Below, piece by piece: positions 62,904-64,000 of a DNA stretch of 64,000 bases (the stretch's first letter is position 1; each line of letters starts with the position of its first letter). The translations under genes were made by a program, and so were the position numbers. The stretch comes from Roseobacter sp. MH60115 (GTDB lineage Bacteria > Pseudomonadota > Alphaproteobacteria > Rhodobacterales > Rhodobacteraceae). Below the pieces are notes generated by a model. It made no database searches and was not told the DNA's origin. It was given only the letters and a program-made list of their open reading frames with translations. The stretch covers positions 41,408 to 105,407 of the forward strand of contig NZ_JADOBQ010000010.1 of assembly GCF_015644665.1 (NCBI RefSeq). Direction: 5' to 3'.

Positions 62904-64000
62904 ATGGTTCTGATGCGTAGATTCCTGTTCCCCCTCCTGCTTCTGATGGCGCTGAGCGCCTGTGAAACTGCGGAAGAGCGCGCCGAAGGGCATTTTGCCA
63001 CGGCACAGGAGCTGCTGGCCGAGGGGGATGTCGACCGGGCCCTGGTCGAGCTGCGCAACGTCTTCAAACTCAACGGCCAGCACCGCGAAGCCCGCGAAGT
63101 CTATGCCCAGATCCAGATGGACAGGGGCCGCGAGGACATCGCCTACAAGCAGTATCTGCGGCTGGTGGAACAATATCCCGAAAACCTCACAGGCCTGCGC
63201 GCGCTGAGTGAAATCTCCCTGCGCCGCTTCGACTGGGAAAGTGCGGAACGCTACATCCCCCGGGGCTATGCGCTGGCGCCGGATGACCTGTCGTTCCGTG
63301 CCATGGATGCGCTGCTCAACTACCGCACGGCGCGCGATGCGGAAGACAGCGCAAAGATGTCGGAGGTGATCCAGCTGGCCCGGGACATCCTGGAAGAGGA
63401 TGACACCCAGAACGTGGCGCGCCAGATTCTGATCGATGATCTGCTGACAAACCAGAACCTGACGGAGGCTCTGGAGCAGGTCGAGCTGTCTCTGGAACAG
63501 GACCCCGAGAACCTGCGCCTGCATGAGGTCAAACTCCGCATTCTGAACGAACTGCAGGAAACAGAAACGGTCGGCAGCCACCTCGAAGTCATGATCCGGC
63601 AATTTCCGGAAAACGAGCAGATCCAGAACTTCCTGATCAGCTGGTATGTGCAGGAAAACAAGCTGGACGAGGCAGAAGACTTCCTGCGTAAGCTGGCCGC
63701 GGATGCGCCCGAAGAAGACCGCCGGGACGCGCATGTCGTCGTTCTGCAGTTTTTGCAGGCCACCAAGGGCAGCGCGGCCGCCGTCGCCGAGATGGACGCG
63801 CGGATCGCCGCCGGTGAGGATGTCGTCTTTTACCGCAGCATGCGGGCTGAGCATCTGTTCAACCGCGGAGACCGCGACGTTGCCATCACCGAGCTTCGGG
63901 ATATCATCGAAAGCAGCCCGGCCTCGGATGATACACGTAATGCCAAGGTTGCCCTGGCGCAGATGCTCGAGGCGACGGAAAACAATGTCGGCGCGCGCGC
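62904..64000 (+). CDS. TPR lipoprotein, partial at the right edge
   Basis: At least 365 residues, continuing past the window. The signal is MRRFLFPLLLLMALSAC with a lipobox (ALSAC) whose Cys would be lipidated. It is followed by a chain of TPR-like helices (FATAQELLAEGDVDRALVEL; YKQYLRLVEQYPENLTGL; AEDFLRKLAADAPEEDRRD). It resembles the PrsT-type TPR lipoproteins of exosortase-linked EPS loci. ATG 62904 and ATG 62913 are both possible; the second gives a tighter signal peptide. Confidence 0.85.
   Translation, partial: MVLMRRFLFPLLLLMALSACETAEERAEGHFATAQELLAEGDVDRALVELRNVFKLNGQHREAREVYAQIQMDRGREDIAYKQYLRLVEQYPENLTGLRALSEISLRRFDWESAERYIPRGYALAPDDLSFRAMDALLNYRTARDAEDSAKMSEVIQLARDILEEDDTQNVARQILIDDLLTNQNLTEALEQVELSLEQDPENLRLHEVKLRILNELQETETVGSHLEVMIRQFPENEQIQNFLISWYVQENKLDEAEDFLRKLAADAPEEDRRDAHVVVLQFLQATKGSAAAVAEMDARIAAGEDVVFYRSMRAEHLFNRGDRDVAITELRDIIESSPASDDTRNAKVALAQMLEATENNVGAR

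Overview
The window looks like a roseobacter-group alphaproteobacterium (Rhodobacterales). The GC-rich coding style, an exosortase E fused to a CAAX-type protease beside a VPEID-like substrate, a VPLPA-CTERM protein, an rmlCBDA rhamnose operon and Ti/rhizobial-type traA/traC/traD genes all point there. Almost everything concerns building, decorating, exporting and anchoring a cell-surface polysaccharide. The conjugation genes and dense surface-glycan content fit an extrachromosomal replicon such as the roseobacter rhamnose/biofilm plasmids, but no replication or partition gene is visible, so that is inference only.

Layout. (1) 148-9746: a block with visibly lower GC. It holds a ColD-like PMP-dependent 3-dehydratase, GDP-mannose 4,6-dehydratase and a GDP-fucose-synthase-like epimerase/reductase, which together could make GDP-colitose or a related GDP-3,6-dideoxyhexose. 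A GT2, a flippase-like membrane protein, a GT-C-like membrane enzyme, an RgpF-like protein and an MsbA-like ABC exporter follow. (2) 9756-22135, all on the minus strand: phosphomannomutase, rmlA, rmlD, rmlB, rmlC, exosortase E/protease, a 66-aa VPEID-type protein, a 1178-aa secreted SdrD_B-repeat protein with a thioester-like C-terminus, and manC. ManB and ManC supply GDP-mannose to the left block and RmlABCD supply dTDP-rhamnose. (3) 22410-42275: a nucleotide-sugar dehydrogenase, an acyltransferase-SGNH protein, a phosphatase, two sulfotransferases, two polysaccharide pyruvyltransferases, an FrhB-type protein, four glycosyltransferases, an O-antigen ligase/polymerase, a second ABC exporter and a metallophosphoesterase-LamG protein. 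The product is therefore predicted to be an acidic glycan carrying pyruvate, sulfate and acyl groups.

(4) 42325-49214: a decayed mobile patch inserted in the glycan cluster. It contains an ABC-exporter relic, a deleted IS66 element, an IS1182 fragment, and traA with traC, traD and a truncated traG around a Q-type oriT-like sequence. (5) 49284-54747: the glycan cluster resumes with a methyltransferase and five glycosyltransferases. (6) 54861-64000: an unrecognised 662-aa periplasmic protein, a VPLPA-CTERM protein with a strong terminator, then a synthesis-control module (BY-kinase, GumC/Wzz-like chain-length protein, ExeA-like ATPase) divergent from an ExoY-type sugar transferase and a TPR lipoprotein that runs off the right edge.

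All functions are assigned from motifs read by eye; no database search was run.
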